DNA of 64,000 nt from Ceraceosorus guamensis. Taxonomy: Eukaryota; Basidiomycota; Exobasidiomycetes; Ceraceosorales; Ceraceosoraceae. Positions 44,954 through 60,579 of this stretch are shown here, piece by piece. Each line of letters starts with the position of its first letter. Position 1 is the stretch's first letter. A program made the position numbers and the translations under genes. The notes beneath the pieces are model-generated. The model did no database searches. It was not told where the DNA came from and saw only the letters and a list, made by a program, of their open reading frames with translations. The stretch covers positions 79,885 through 143,884 of the forward strand of contig NW_020290045.1 of the NCBI RefSeq assembly GCF_003144195.1, in the 5' to 3' direction.

Positions 44954-47900
44954 ATGAGTCTCAAACGCCCTCACGATAGCGCAGAGTCGAGCAAGAAGAA
45001 GTCGCGCTCAAGCGCGCATGGACTCGCGAGCAGGGACAAGGGTCAGACCTCCTACCAACGACCAGCGGTTACACCCGCCCCCGCTCGAGCACCAGAGGCC
45101 GACTTTCCTCGCGGAGGAGGTAGCGGCTTGACTCCTTTGGAACATGCTCAGGCACTGCGAGAAGGTCGAGCTGAAAGAGCAGCAGCCGCGGATCTGTTCA
45201 CCGAGAACAGCAAGAAGAAGAAGAGCAGCAGCAGCAGCAGCAGCGCCTCGAGCGCTGCCAACGCTAATGGAGTGACTCGAGGAAAGAAGCAGGGAGAGTC
45301 GGATGAGGCTGCAAAGGCGAGAAGGCGGAAGGAGTGGAGAGAAATGCGAAATGCGAAAAAGAAAAAGAGTTTGGTGTTGGATCACACGAGGCCAGGCGTT
45401 GCTGCAGACGCTGATGAGGAGGACCGCACCAGGGTGGAGCATCTCAATTACAAGGTGAGCTGAGAGCGCAGACCAGTGCGCCTGAGGAGACGAGGACATG
45501 TCCAACCAAACTTCTGCCTCATCCTGTTCCCCGCCCTTGTAGCGACTCTCACCGGGCTCTAGAATGCTCTGCACTGTGCTTGCTGTTCACCCTCTTGCTC
45601 TAGTCGTCTCGCTGCCCAACCAGCTTCTTGGGCACATTCCTCTCACCAACATCTCTTCCATCCTTAACGAGCGTCTCAAGGCGGGAGCTGAGGAGAGCGA
45701 TGATGAGGAGAGCGACGAGGAAAAAGATAGCGAAGACGAAGACGCGCCACTTCAGCGCTTGCATTCGGATAGCGAGGACACATCAGACGATGGTAGCGCT
45801 GAAGGCGCGACGAGTGCAAGTAACGGGTTGCCCGAGCTTCGTGATCTCTACAAGGTTGGTGACTGGCTCAGGGTGTACGTGGTAGCTATCAAGAACGCAG
45901 GTGCAAAGTCATTAGGAAGAGAAGGACAAGAGTACCAACGCGATGCGGGGCGTGTAGAGCTCAGTCTAGATCCCGCTCTCCTCAATGATGGCATCACACC
46001 GCAAGAGGTGCTGCCGAGCGCAGTGCTCTCCATCGCTCTCAAGACCAAGGAAGACCACGGATGGACTCTGGACTCTGGTATTGCGAATCTAACCGGCTTT
46101 GCTGCGATTTCGGATGTGCCCGCTAGTGCCGAGGTGGGCCAGGTCTTCACCGCTAGCGTCAAAGAGTTTCAGAAGGGCTCAAGAGTCTTCACCGCTAGTT
46201 GCCATCTGAAAGAAGTCGGAAAGGCAATGCTAGGCGCCGAAACGGCCCCTTCGCTCTCCATGCTCAGCCCCGGCATGCTCGTCTCGGCTCTCGTTACCCA
46301 TGTGGATGATGATGGTCTGTCCGCCAAGCTGTGGGGATTGTTCAACGCTTCTATAGATGCTGCTCATCTACCGCTTCCACCCAACAAGACGATGGAGCAG
46401 GCATATAAGATCGGCTCCAAAATCAGGGCTAGGGTACTTTGGGATCTGGGACCCAACGCTGTGGGACAAGATCCGGCAGACGATCAAGACTCTGCCGAAA
46501 AGCAGGGCGGAAGAAAGTTGGCGCTCAGTCGCGCGCCGCACGTGCTTGAGCTCAATTCCCCACCCGGCTTGGAAGGATATCCGATCGGTACGAAACTTTC
46601 GGTAAAGGTCGCGCATGTGGACAAGGAGTGGGGATTGTCGTGCGAGATTGTCGATGGTGGCAAGAACGCACCCAAGACCTTTGTGCACATCAGTCGAGTT
46701 TCCGACGACCATGTCGTTGGTTTGTCTGCATCTTCTGGACGCTGGAAGGAGGGGAGCCTGCACGAAGCTAGAGTGATCGGCCACGCGCCCACAGACGGCA
46801 GATTGTTGCTCTCTTTGCAAGCGAGCGTGCTCAAATATACCTTTATGCGCGTATCCGAGCTCGCTGTTGGCTCAGTGCACAAGGCTGCGGTGGCTAGCAT
46901 AGGACCAGGAGGCAATGCCATCTTCTTGGATCTGGGAGGCACCACGCACGGAGTTGTCTTCCCTCTGCATTTCGCTGATGTGCCTCTTCGCAAACCGGAG
47001 AAAAAGTACAAGGCGGGCGCGGTCGTAAAGACTAGGATCATTGGCGTGGATCCTACTCGCAACCGCATCAGCTGCACGCTCAAGAAGAGCTTGGTCTCGT
47101 CGGACCTGCCTATGATCGCCGCGCTGCAAGATGCTAGGGTAGGTGTCGTCACTGTAGGAACGGTCTCGAGGTTCTTGGAACCAAGGGCCAGTACGAGCAG
47201 TGCTGCTGGCAATCCAACCGCTCTGCTAGTCGACCTCCTGGGCGGGCTTAGAGCGCTGGTGCCTGGTGCTGAAGCCAATGACGGAACGAGCTTGAACAGC
47301 TCGGGCACGTCGCTCAGATCTACCTACTTTGAAGGCAAAGTGGTCAGACTCAGATTGACGCAGGTTGACTACTCTACCGGACGAATCACTGCTTCTATCC
47401 GACAGGCGTCTCCCAGCTACTTGGCTAGACTCGATGTGGACGCCGTGTCGCTTGGCGACAAGGTCCAAGCGCGCACGGCAGCTGTTCATACGGACGTCGT
47501 CGTACTCGAATTGCTACCTTCGCGCACGAGAGCGCTCTTGAGCTTGCAAGCTCTTGCGCAAGAGCGCTCCAAGGACGTGGAACAAGTCAGATCAGAACTG
47601 CAAGAAGGTGAAATTATTTCTGATCTGGTCGTGGTGGACAAGAACAAGGACAAAGGTCTCGTTATCCTCGGCAACTCTTCCGCCAGACCCAAGTCGTCCT
47701 CTTCCGGTGTCCGGGAAGGCTCAATCGTCAGCGGGATGGTCGTCACCAGGGGAAGGGAGCCTAACGTCGCTTCAATACTTCTACCGAGCGATGTGATGGG
47801 CAGTCTGCACGCTACCGACTGCCAAGACGACTTTCAAGAGGATCCGCTCCCGAAACACAAAACAAAAGTGGATGTGGTGGTGCTGGGACTGAGAGGCAAG

Positions 47901-50393
47901 GACAAGAAGCGTGCCATCGTGTCCATGCGACCGTCAGAGCTGGCCAAAGCTCGTGCGTCAAATACCGCAGATGCCAGCTCTGCACGTGATCTTGCCTCGG
48001 AAAGCTTGGCGTCCATCAAGGAGGGAGATCAACGAAAAGCATACGTCAAGGCTATCGCTAATTCTGGCCTGTTCGTCGAGCTGGCCAGAAATGTTACGGC
48101 GAGAGTGTTGATCTCGGAACTCTTCGATGAATACGTGCAGGAGTGGAAGGCTAGATTCAAAGTAGGCCAACTGGTATCTGGCACGGTGACTAGGTGAGCG
48201 TTCAGCGGGGGAACTGCAACAGGTCGATTGGTCTGACTGCCCTTTCCCTCTTTTCCCCCTTTGCCTTGGAATGAACAGTATCGACCCCGAGACGCATAGA
48301 ATGGAATTCTCCCTCAAGTCGGAACCGGGCAGCAGTACAAAGAGCAGAAAGGATGCCGCGGCTCGCAAGGAAGCGCAGTCTGTCGAGAAGCTCAGCTTGC
48401 AGGACCTGGAGGTGGGACAGAAAGTGGACGGCTTTATTCGAGCGGTAGCCGAATTCGGCGTTTTTGTGCAGATTGAAGGGACGCGCATCAGTGGGCTTGC
48501 GCACAAGACCGAGGTGAGTTTTGACCCCTGGCTGGCAAGGAACTTGTTGCCTGTCGCGTCGCGTCGCGAGATGTGCAGGCTGATGCACCGTTTTCGACAA
48601 TGGCGATCGTTTCTTAGTTGTCCGATAACAAGGCGGCAGACGCTCTCAAGGCTTTTAGCGTCGGGGACAAGGTCCGCGCAGTCGTGCTCAAGATCGATTT
48701 GCCCAAGTCGCGCATCTCTTTTAGCCTCAAACCTAGCTACTTTGACCAGGCAGACTACGAAGAAGAAGAAGAAGAGCAGGAGGAGGGCGACTCTGAGGAT
48801 GAACAAGAGGCTGAGAGCGATTCGAGTGATGTCGAGATGGACGGGGAAGCGTTCTTGGCCAAGCTGCAAGCTGAGGACGACTCGGATGAGGATGAGCGCC
48901 TTGAGCTGCACGTGAATCAAGAGGACGACGAAGAGAGCAGCGGAGATGCGTCAGATGGCGACGAGAGCGACGATGATGAAAATGACGACAGCGAGGAGGA
49001 GGAGATTGGTCCGGGGGCCGTCGGCGGTCAGACGATGGTGGATGATGATGGAGAAGAATCCTTCTCCGCTTCCGACGTGGACTCTGCTGCCAAGTCCATG
49101 CAAGCAAAGCGCATCGTGCCAGCCCTAGAGCTTGCTGGAGGCTTCAGCTGGTCAGTGCCACAAGAAGGTGCCCAGCTGCCTGAGCAGCCCATTTCTGGTT
49201 CTGAAGACAGCGATCAGGATAGCGAGGACGACGAAGGCGAATCTGCCGAGGATGATGCGGCAGCAAACGGCACCAAGGAAAAAGGCCAGCCAAAGAAGAA
49301 GAAGAAGAAGGGCAAGAAGGCTGATGCTGGGCAAGAAGACTTGACTGCTGATCTTGCGACCAAGCAGCCAGAGTCGACTGCCGATTTTGAACGAATGCTT
49401 TTGGGCTCGCCGCACTCCTCTTATCTCTGGATACAGTTCATGTCTTTCCAACTGCAACTGTCCGACGTGGAGAAGGCGCGGGAGATAGCACGACGCGGCC
49501 TAAAGGTCATTTCTTTCAGAGAAGAGCACGAAAGGCTCAACGTATGGATCGCCCTTCTTAATCTGGAGAACGCGTATGGAACGAGCGAGACATTGGACAC
49601 GGTGTTCAAGCAGGCTGCTCAGGCGTGCGACGCCAAGACCATTCATCTGCGATTGGCCGCAATCTTGGAACATAGCGAGAAGCACGAGCAGGCGGAAGAG
49701 CTTTGGCGCAGGACTGCCAAAAAGTTTGGCTTTAGCTCTAAGGTCTGGGTAGGCTGGGTGCAATTCTACCTCAGAAGGGGACGCGTCGATGATGCTCGCG
49801 GCTTGATACCTCGAAGTATGCAAGCTCTGGAGAAGCGGAAACGTGAGTTGGGATGATGATGCAGCGCGAAGAACATCCCATGAGGAATCGCTGAAATGCT
49901 ATTGCCGTCTGCAGATGTAAAGACGATCCAGGCGATCGCGATGTCGTATTACAAGCTTGGCGAGCCTGAACAGGCTCGAACCATCTTCGAAGGTCTGGTC
50001 GATAGCTATCCTAAGCGTCTGGATCTGTGGCTGGTATACATTGATCAGGAGGCCAAGCTGGATCAGACATCTACCGTTCGGTAAGTGGGCGGTCCAGGCT
50101 GCATTGGCTCGCTCGAGCCAGATCGTGTCACTAAACGGACGTTCTACACCTTTGCGCTCAGGTCGCTCTTTGAGAGAGTGCTGGCTTTGAGACAAAGCTC
50201 AAAGAAGGCGAAATCTGTTCTGAAGAAATGGCTCGCCTGGGAACAATCGATCGGGAGCGCCAAGGGAGAACAGGCTGTTCTCAAGCGCGCTCGCGAATGG
50301 GCCCAGCAGCTGCAGAGCAAACGTCAAGTCGCAGGCGAAGCGGACGCAGATCAGATGAACGTCGATGATGATGCGGAGAGCATGGGACAGTGA
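44954..50393 (+). CDS. RRP5: rRNA biogenesis protein Rrp5 (S1 and HAT/TPR repeats)
   Basis: Model: join(44954..45454, 45543..48193, 48279..48513, 48618..49842, 49915..50080, 50162..50393), 1669 residues, close to yeast Rrp5 (1729). Rrp5 binds pre-rRNA in the nucleolus and is needed for cleavages leading to both 18S and 5.8S rRNA. The N-terminus is Lys/Ser-rich (nucleolar type). The middle holds many S1 RNA-binding repeats, for example MLCTVLAVHPLALVVSLPNQ, VDDDGLSAKLWGLFNASI, VGQKVDGFIRAVAEFGVFVQ and VGDKVRAVVLKIDLPKSRIS. A long Asp/Glu/Ser-rich linker with a KKKKKKGKK block follows at about 1170-1290. The C-terminal HAT/TPR half starts at DFERMLLGSPHSSYLWIQFM and ends with KKAKSVLKKWLAWEQSIGS and a short acidic tail. 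Exon joins follow GT-AG and keep the repeats in frame. Confidence 0.95.
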
Positions 50394-52279
50394 AAGAGCT
50401 TCTTCGGTCTGGATTATACTGGTCTGCATGACGTACACTATGCCCAGCGTTGCGTGCAATATGATTCGAGTCACCTTGCCCGCCTGCCTGATCTGAAGCG
50501 GGCCCCATCTTTGAGGCTGCCCATCGTGGGATGGTACGAAACGCCATCTTTCCTCTGAGCTGCTGTCTGGCTCAAGTCACTGTGGTGGATTGTGAGGCAA
50601 CGACAAGAGCATTGCTGTAGGCAGGCAGGCAGGTGACCATGACCGGATTGTGTTGGCGACAGCCCCTGAATAAGTTGACTTTGGATTAAGAAACAGGACA
50701 GGCTTCCTATACGTTCTGCGCCTCTTTGCTGACTGCGAGTCAGTCCACTTTTCTTTCATCAACACTGTGACTGTGCTCTTCGGCCCGCGATTCGACGTTT
50801 TTGTCGCCATGAATGCGCATGCTTGCGTGATTTGCGCTTTTTGGCCTGACTCGACTTTGGAAGGGGGAATGTGCGCTGAATGGACTCGTTTGCAGCCGTC
50901 TGGCTGATGTGCCCTGGGGGGGGGGCAGGCATTGATAACAATTCAGGCACCATTCGGATGGGGATGGCCCGCGAGGGTAAGAACTCTTAGGAGAAGGCTG
51001 CAGGAACAAGGGCTGGGCGATAGCGCCTTCATATGATGCCTTCATTGCACATTGGCCGCCGATGTGGGTCGTGTTGATGACAAACAGAGGGGACGTCGGC
51101 GATCAGCTCGCGATTCCACGATTCCACAATCACAATTTTGAATCTCCATGTTTTGATGGGCGCGCGCCGTGCGCCTCGCGCCGGACGGCGGGCGCTACGC
51201 CATCCCTTTACCTGTAGGTACACCCAAATTTGGTGGGAGCTTCTGCGCAAGTGAGCCAGCTGACTGCACCGCGTACTGCGCTATGTACTGTACCATATAC
51301 CTACCGTAGCGTTGGCGCGTGCGTGGCAGGAAGCATGCAATCTGCTGCCACACAGTGGTGAGGATAGGGTGCGGCCATCGGCACCTTCCACGCGACATTG
51401 CGCTGCTGACTCTTCAGAGGTGGTTAAAAGTCTGCTCCACGCAGGCACCGCGGCCCTCAATAAAGACATAGAAGCGTCAAGGCAGGATTCGTGATTGTGA
51501 CGCTACTTCCACATCCAACTCCTCTCGCGATGAGGTGCGATGATGTGCTTCGAACTTTGCAAGCGTGAATGGTGTCAAGTCGCATTTGACTTTTGTAATC
51601 CCGATTGGCGAATCGCTGCCTGGTGATATCCGCGTTGATGGGCAGATCAGCAGAGATGTTTTGCAAGTGCGAATACAAATCCGAGTAGAGGAGATTAAAA
51701 AAGCGATCCGTCCCGTGGCGCTTGCATGCATGCACCGATGGCCTGAAACGCGCACTTTGCATGCAGACAGTCACGAGTCGCGAGCCTCGGGTCGAAGTCA
51801 ACTTGTGTCTTGTGTGTAGATCCCGCGTTGCTGCTGCTCGATCAGTGCGTGTCGACTCTTCGAGTGAAAGCTCGCCTGAACAGCCTCGCGACGTGAATCT
51901 TGACCATCATCATGTCCTACTAGACGCTCTGTGCCCAAGGTGCATCTAGCTCGAAGACTCACAGCTCTTTAGATCCACAGCTCTTTCAAATCGGTTCGCA
52001 AGCGCTCAAGCACCCACGACGCGCAATTGGCCGATACCTTACCCAATCTTCGCCAAAACTCGCCTCGTCCATCAGACCACTTCGCCCCAGCGGTGATCGA
52101 CGTACGCACAAACGCCTCACCCCTCAACCCTGAGCATCAGCGCCAGCTCTACCCGAGATCACAGCCAGAGAATTCACCTCGCAATCACATACGCGCGTCC
52201 TCCGTGACCAAATCAAGGCGCGGCAAGGGGCCCTGAAGCGGCGCCTTTTACTCGCCGGGCAGCTTCTCCACAAGACAAT
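50394..52279. other. Intergenic region, 1.9 kb
   Basis: No credible gene. It holds an AGGCAGGCAGGCAGG run near 50621-50634, a poly-G tract near 50916-50926 and motif-family boxes at 51113-51143, 51486-51500 and 51769-51782. The last 300 bp form a pyrimidine- and CA-rich leader before the next start codon. Confidence 0.5.
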
Positions 52280-54445
52280 ATGTCCCATCAGCGAACAGCC
52301 TCCCAGAGCAGTGCTGTCTCGGTGGGCAGTACGACCTCTTCCGGATCTCTCGGCACGTCAATACCCGCTCTTCATTCCCAGATTCGTCAATTGCGCACCG
52401 AGCTCGAGACGCTTCGAGCAGCACACGATGCGCTTCTCGCACGCTCCGTTTCGGAAGAAGGCACCAATGGGCCTTTGAACGCCGCCCAGGCTCGCATCTC
52501 AGCTCTGGAGACTCAGGTGGAGACGGAAAGAAGCCTCAGAGAAGATGAGGAGGCGAAGGTTCAGGATCTGAGACTTCGTGCTGAAGAATCTAGAAGAGCC
52601 ATCATGCGCCTGCAAGGCGAGGCTGCTGGCACCAAAAAAGACAACAGGAGGAGCGTTGGTCCTTCCAGCTTGGCAAATTGGGTGCCACCTTCTTCGGCTG
52701 GGTATGATCGGGACAGCTTCAACGTTGCCCCTACCTCCGGCGCTGCCGGCACGGGCGGTGCTAATGGTAATACCGGTTCTAGCACGGTAGACGAGGAAGA
52801 AATGCTCGCTAGAAGACGCAGCAAGCGCGCATCGTTGGCATTTGGAGCTAGCGCCGCGGGCAGGTCTGGGTTTGGACCAGCTTCGAGCTCTCTGATCGGT
52901 ATTGGTCACCGTCGCACGGCGAGCGGAGGAACGGAGGATTCTGTGGGTGGAGGAGCTGGCGGCCTGCGAGAGCTTCGACTCGGCGGAACGGGTGGAAATG
53001 CTGCGCTCGCCCCCGAGAGTGCCGCGACGGGAGGAGGCAATAGCCGTCGGAGCAGTGCTCATAGCATGCTATCGCCTGCCGGGTCGCACGCCGAGCTGGC
53101 TGGCACCTCACCCTCTGATGGTCTTACGGTTCCCATTCGGCCTTCCCCTTCTCCAAGTCCCAGCAACATGACGAGCCCCATTTTGGAAGACGAAGCTGAG
53201 CACTCTATACTTCTCGCCGAGGAATCCCCAGGAGGTGCTGATATGGAGGGCGATGGTCCTACGCCCACTACGGCTCGCGCGCCTGGAGCAGGACCCCCCT
53301 CCGCAACAGGAGGTCTAGGCACAGGCACAGGTGTACGCGCACTTGCTGAGGCGCAGGGCAAACTTCGAGCTCGCGAGTCTGAACTGGATCACGCGCGAAA
53401 AGAAGTCAGAAAGCTCAAGGAGCTTCTGCAAGAAAGCACGGAAGCTAGAGATGCGTCCGAGTTGTGCCTCAAAGCTCTTCGGCAGTTCATTGCTGATGGT
53501 GCAGCTGCAGGGGGATCAGGGGCACCTAACAGCGACCCTGGAATCAGTCCCACGGATACAGCTATCAAGTTACCGCCCCTGCCTACCGACAAAGATATTG
53601 GTGACGAAGAGGGTACCAGTCCGAGCAAACGGCAGGCCGCCGCTGCTTCTACCTGGGGCGCTAGATTTGGAAGCGCATTTGCAAGGACCAAGAGCGATAC
53701 TCCAGCCGCCCTTCCATCTGTCCCTCCGACGCCAACCGGACCGGACGCGTACACCAAGATGCCGGATACGCCAGGCCGTACAATCAGTGCCAGTAGCGCT
53801 AATGGCCTGCGCTCCCCGCCAGCTGCAGCCTCTGGTGGTCTCTCGCTTGCTGGCATGTTCTCCAGAGGTGGTAGCACAGCTGCCAACGGACCCCTTTCAC
53901 CGGGCGTTTCAGACGCTGGTAGTAACAAGAACCGAGAAAGTGTGACCAGCATCGTCTCGGACGCCTCAACTGGTACGGGAGCTGCAAGCACCGCCGCTAC
54001 GGAGCCTGAAGCGAGCCTGACTGCGCCCCCACCTGCAGTCACTCGAGGTCTTAGCAGCTGGTTCTCCAAACGCGCATCCACAGCTACACCTCCAACGAGC
54101 AACTCGGCCTCTGCGGACTTGGCATCGAGCAAAGCAAGCGAGAACGGCGCTGCGAGCCTCGCCTCTCCCCCTTTCGCCTCATTGGATCACTCCCAGCTGC
54201 ACCGAGTGACGTCTAGCAATGCTTCTTCGCCACCCAACTCGGCAGGCGCTGCGGGAAACGCTCTGCTTCTAGCATCGGGTCTGCCTGCTTCTCCTCAGCC
54301 CAACGAGTCCGCCGCACAACAACAAGGAGCCACGCTGGGCGTCAAGCCTCCGCATGTCGAGCTGAGCGAGAGGGCTAAACGCACAGCTAGCAGAACCAGC
54401 TTCGTTGCCGAGGACGATGGCTTTGTCGGACCCTCGTTCACATGA
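52280..54445 (+). CDS. Ser/Gly-rich coiled-coil protein, function unknown
   Basis: Intronless, 721 residues from the ATG at 52280. Two coiled-coil segments are visible: residues about 29-115 (IPALHSQIRQLRTELETLRA, then ISALETQVETERSLREDEEA) and about 355-400 (LRARESELDHARKEVRKLKE, ending with SELCLKALRQFIADG). The rest is Ser/Ala/Gly/Pro-rich and probably disordered, with many basic-Ser and Ser-Pro sites (RRSKRAS, HRRTAS, RRSSAHS), so heavy phosphorylation is likely. It ends in SRTSFVAEDDGFVGPSF. Coiled-coil scaffold proteins of this type occur in basidiomycetes, often in polarity or trafficking, but I do not recognise a named family. No membrane segment or signal peptide. Confidence 0.8.
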   Translation: MSHQRTASQSSAVSVGSTTSSGSLGTSIPALHSQIRQLRTELETLRAAHDALLARSVSEEGTNGPLNAAQARISALETQVETERSLREDEEAKVQDLRLRAEESRRAIMRLQGEAAGTKKDNRRSVGPSSLANWVPPSSAGYDRDSFNVAPTSGAAGTGGANGNTGSSTVDEEEMLARRRSKRASLAFGASAAGRSGFGPASSSLIGIGHRRTASGGTEDSVGGGAGGLRELRLGGTGGNAALAPESAATGGGNSRRSSAHSMLSPAGSHAELAGTSPSDGLTVPIRPSPSPSPSNMTSPILEDEAEHSILLAEESPGGADMEGDGPTPTTARAPGAGPPSATGGLGTGTGVRALAEAQGKLRARESELDHARKEVRKLKELLQESTEARDASELCLKALRQFIADGAAAGGSGAPNSDPGISPTDTAIKLPPLPTDKDIGDEEGTSPSKRQAAAASTWGARFGSAFARTKSDTPAALPSVPPTPTGPDAYTKMPDTPGRTISASSANGLRSPPAAASGGLSLAGMFSRGGSTAANGPLSPGVSDAGSNKNRESVTSIVSDASTGTGAASTAATEPEASLTAPPPAVTRGLSSWFSKRASTATPPTSNSASADLASSKASENGAASLASPPFASLDHSQLHRVTSSNASSPPNSAGAAGNALLLASGLPASPQPNESAAQQQGATLGVKPPHVELSERAKRTASRTSFVAEDDGFVGPSFT

Positions 54446-54706
54446 ATTCTGAGAGTCTGAGGCACAAAGCAGCGTTATGCAGCTTCACAGCGGACGCTCG
54501 CTCAGCGTGCCGCACTTGTTGGGTACTGACTCGATACCGCGTCTGCCATCTCCGTCCCGCATAACTACACTTGTATCATGAAACCTTCGTATGACCATCA
54601 CGACGACTAATCACATTTCTTTGCGAGCGAGCGAGCGCAATGTCTGGAGCAGGTTTTCGTCATTCCATTTCCCCACTTTTATCAATATCTACAAGGCGCG
54701 TGCGCT

Positions 54707-58067
<3,361 letters not shown>

Positions 58068-58651
58068 CCTGTCTAACAATCGGTAGGAGAAAGATGAAGT
58101 TGAAGAGCACCTTGACAGAGCGTAGCGTTCACCCTCTGGGATGTGAGCGTGGGTGAGGGGGTGGGATGTATGCTACGTTGGCGAGGAAGGTGGAGCGCGG
58201 TGGCAGTAGCTGGATTTACGATTCAGATTGCTGAGGAAAGTCTGGAAGATATCGCAGAGGCGCGCGCGCGTATCTGTGCATCGTCCATGCAATTTGTAGC
58301 TGCTGCGATATCGCATGCATCATCATCAGCAGCCATCGATCAGCCACGATGTGCGCGTGCGAGCCGCGCGCAAAACTGCCGGTATGCTCTGCTCGCTCGA
58401 CTGATGGCGCGCGCTATGCAATGCACCGCACGGCTTTGTGCACGACAGATCGATCGCTGCATGATGCTGTCTGCTATATGTGAGTGATGTGACTCGTGAC
58501 TCTATAACACCGGGCCTCAGCAGCATGCATCAGCAGGACGACCTTCATTCACGTCAGACCGCGACTCTCTGGCGGACTGATCTGGCTGATGTGAGAGCAG
58601 ATTGAATCTTGAATGCATCGCAGCCGCGCGCTTGGCGATGACACCCTCACG

Positions 58652-58670
58652 TGCATGCATGCATGCATGT
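58652..58670. repeat. (GCAT)n microsatellite
   Basis: About four and a half GCAT units; self-complementary, so able to form a hairpin. Upstream of ARG5,6. Confidence 0.9.
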
Positions 58671-58760
58671 TGGGCACCCGAGGCCCACGAGCCACGAGTC
58701 TTGAGTCAAGTCAAGAGTCTTGAGTTGAGTGTCCCCCTTGCTTCCGCTCTTCTCTTCTCT

Positions 58761-58781
58761 GCTAGCTAACTAACTAACTAC
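58761..58781. repeat. (CTAA)n microsatellite
   Basis: GCTAGCTAACTAACTAACTA: short tetranucleotide repeat in the same intergenic region; no visible function. Confidence 0.85.
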
Positions 58782-60579
58782 CTGATAATAAGAATCACGA
58801 ATCCTACTACTCAAATTAATGCACCTTGTTGTGTCTGCCAGTCATCATGTCCAAACAAGCATTCGTGATTCAAGGTTGAGGTTCTCAATCAATGTTCAAT
58901 TCAAGAGTGACGTGATCATGCACAGCCATTCATCCGTGACAAGCTAGCTACCTATAGCTGCTTGTGCTAAGTAAAGCGTGATCAAGGATCAAAGCAGGCT
59001 TGCCGACATCTGCAGCAGCAAGTGGCAGACGTCTCGCGGACTCGGCACCGCAAACGCAAACGCAGAGACGACGATGCCGGCCGGCGCCGCAAAGGTGGAT
59101 CCCCAGCCATGCACAAATTTCTTGATTCAAGATTCGTGAAGCAACGTCACGTGGCATTCGGAGATTCGCAGATCACGTGCAAGCACGCGGTACGTACGCG
59201 TGCAGACTTCGAGGAGCGCGTCGACCCGCAAGGCAACACTCAAAAATATAATAACTACATAGCAGGCTCCTCGCTCGTCGTACCGGTGAAGTCTGATGAG
59301 TCTACACATGCTGACTGCCCACCGAATCGACATACACTCGAAAGCAGGTTCCATTTCTAGGATCATTAGCCTCGGGCAATCGTCAATCCGCGATTGTCAT
59401 CTGCGTCTTGTCTCCGACTGTATAGGCTACCGTTGCCTATCAGCGCAGGTAGAGATGTCAGATGATGGGGAGATTCGGGCCCGATCGCATCTCTCGCCCC
59501 ATCCCACTTTCATGGAGTGACATAGAGGGCGATTCCGGCTCACGACTGCATGATATCGAATGCCAGCACGCAAATCACGATTTGTGACTTGTGTGTGCTG
59601 TGATACGGATACCGATGGCTTTGCAGCTGTGATTCTTGATTCAAATTAGAGCCTATCTGCCGCTCATTCAAAATTGGCTCACACTCTTGGATGCTTGCTT
59701 CAACAAGATTCGTTGATGATTGTTAATTGAGATTGCACGCTGTGTCAAAGCTGCATACAACATTCGTGACCCAGATTGCTGCTGCGTGCCTCCATGCGCA
59801 GCTTCCGCCGCGAGCTAGCTAGGTAGCTGATGAGTACGTGCTGCATCTGCATCTGCAGTCGTGAGTCGTGAGGGAGGCTCGACTCGCACTTCACCACTAT
59901 AGGGCCGTCTGTTGAATTACGCTCAGACTACCGTACCGGTACTACCGGTACTGGATGCGCAGGCAAGGAACAACGAAACAGATGTGCCTCGCCAGCCGGG
60001 CCCGCTCGTCCCTTTCCCACGTTTGCCTGATTCACCGCACCCCATCCCCCCCTTTCCTCTCTTTGGACTCTGCCTCTCACGATACACTCCCTCTTTTGCT
60101 GCCGCCTAGCTCATGCACGCCTGCTTCGGCACATTTCACTCAAGCCCCCCCTAATATCCCGTCCTCGAGCTGCTTGACCGACCATCCACCTGCACGTCAA
60201 GCATGTCCGCGTATGATCAAGGGACACGTCGCTAATGTCAGTCCAACGATAGAGCTCGCCGGCCTGCATGCAAAGGCCCGCGTTTCACTCGTTGACTACC
60301 TCCGAACCATTCTGTAGGAGTCCCATCACCCATCTCCCTTCCCACACCTTCACCCTTTGATCCTCTCTCCGCGGACAAGCCATTGGTCCCGTCTCCGCAA
60401 GGCACAATGGTGTCGACGCTGGACTAGATGACTTTGGCCTCTGACGCTCTCTGCCAGCCAAGAGTGACAGCCCTCTGCCACTTCGTTTGCCTGCTTTCTT
60501 CCGAGACGTTGTCTCCCGGCTTTGAGTCCCAGAGCGATACAACACATTCTTACCGGTCGGGCACATCTTTGCTCCAAAG

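Larger units (their letters stand above)
58068..60579. other. Intergenic region rich in motif repeats and microsatellites
   Basis: 2.5 kb between divergent genes, with no credible gene. It contains (GCAT)n at 58652-58670, (CTAA)n at 58761-58781, inverted/direct motif-family boxes at 58488-58500, 58688-58731, 58791-58802, 58861-58913, 59120-59140, 59573-59595 and 59859-59870, and an ACCGGTACT direct repeat near 59934-59952. The last 600 bp is a pyrimidine-rich leader for the next gene. Confidence 0.55.

Noticed and set aside
53389-54132. 247-codon antisense frame in the coiled-coil gene
   Set aside because: Mirror of Ser/Ala/Gly-rich coding DNA; no start context or domain.
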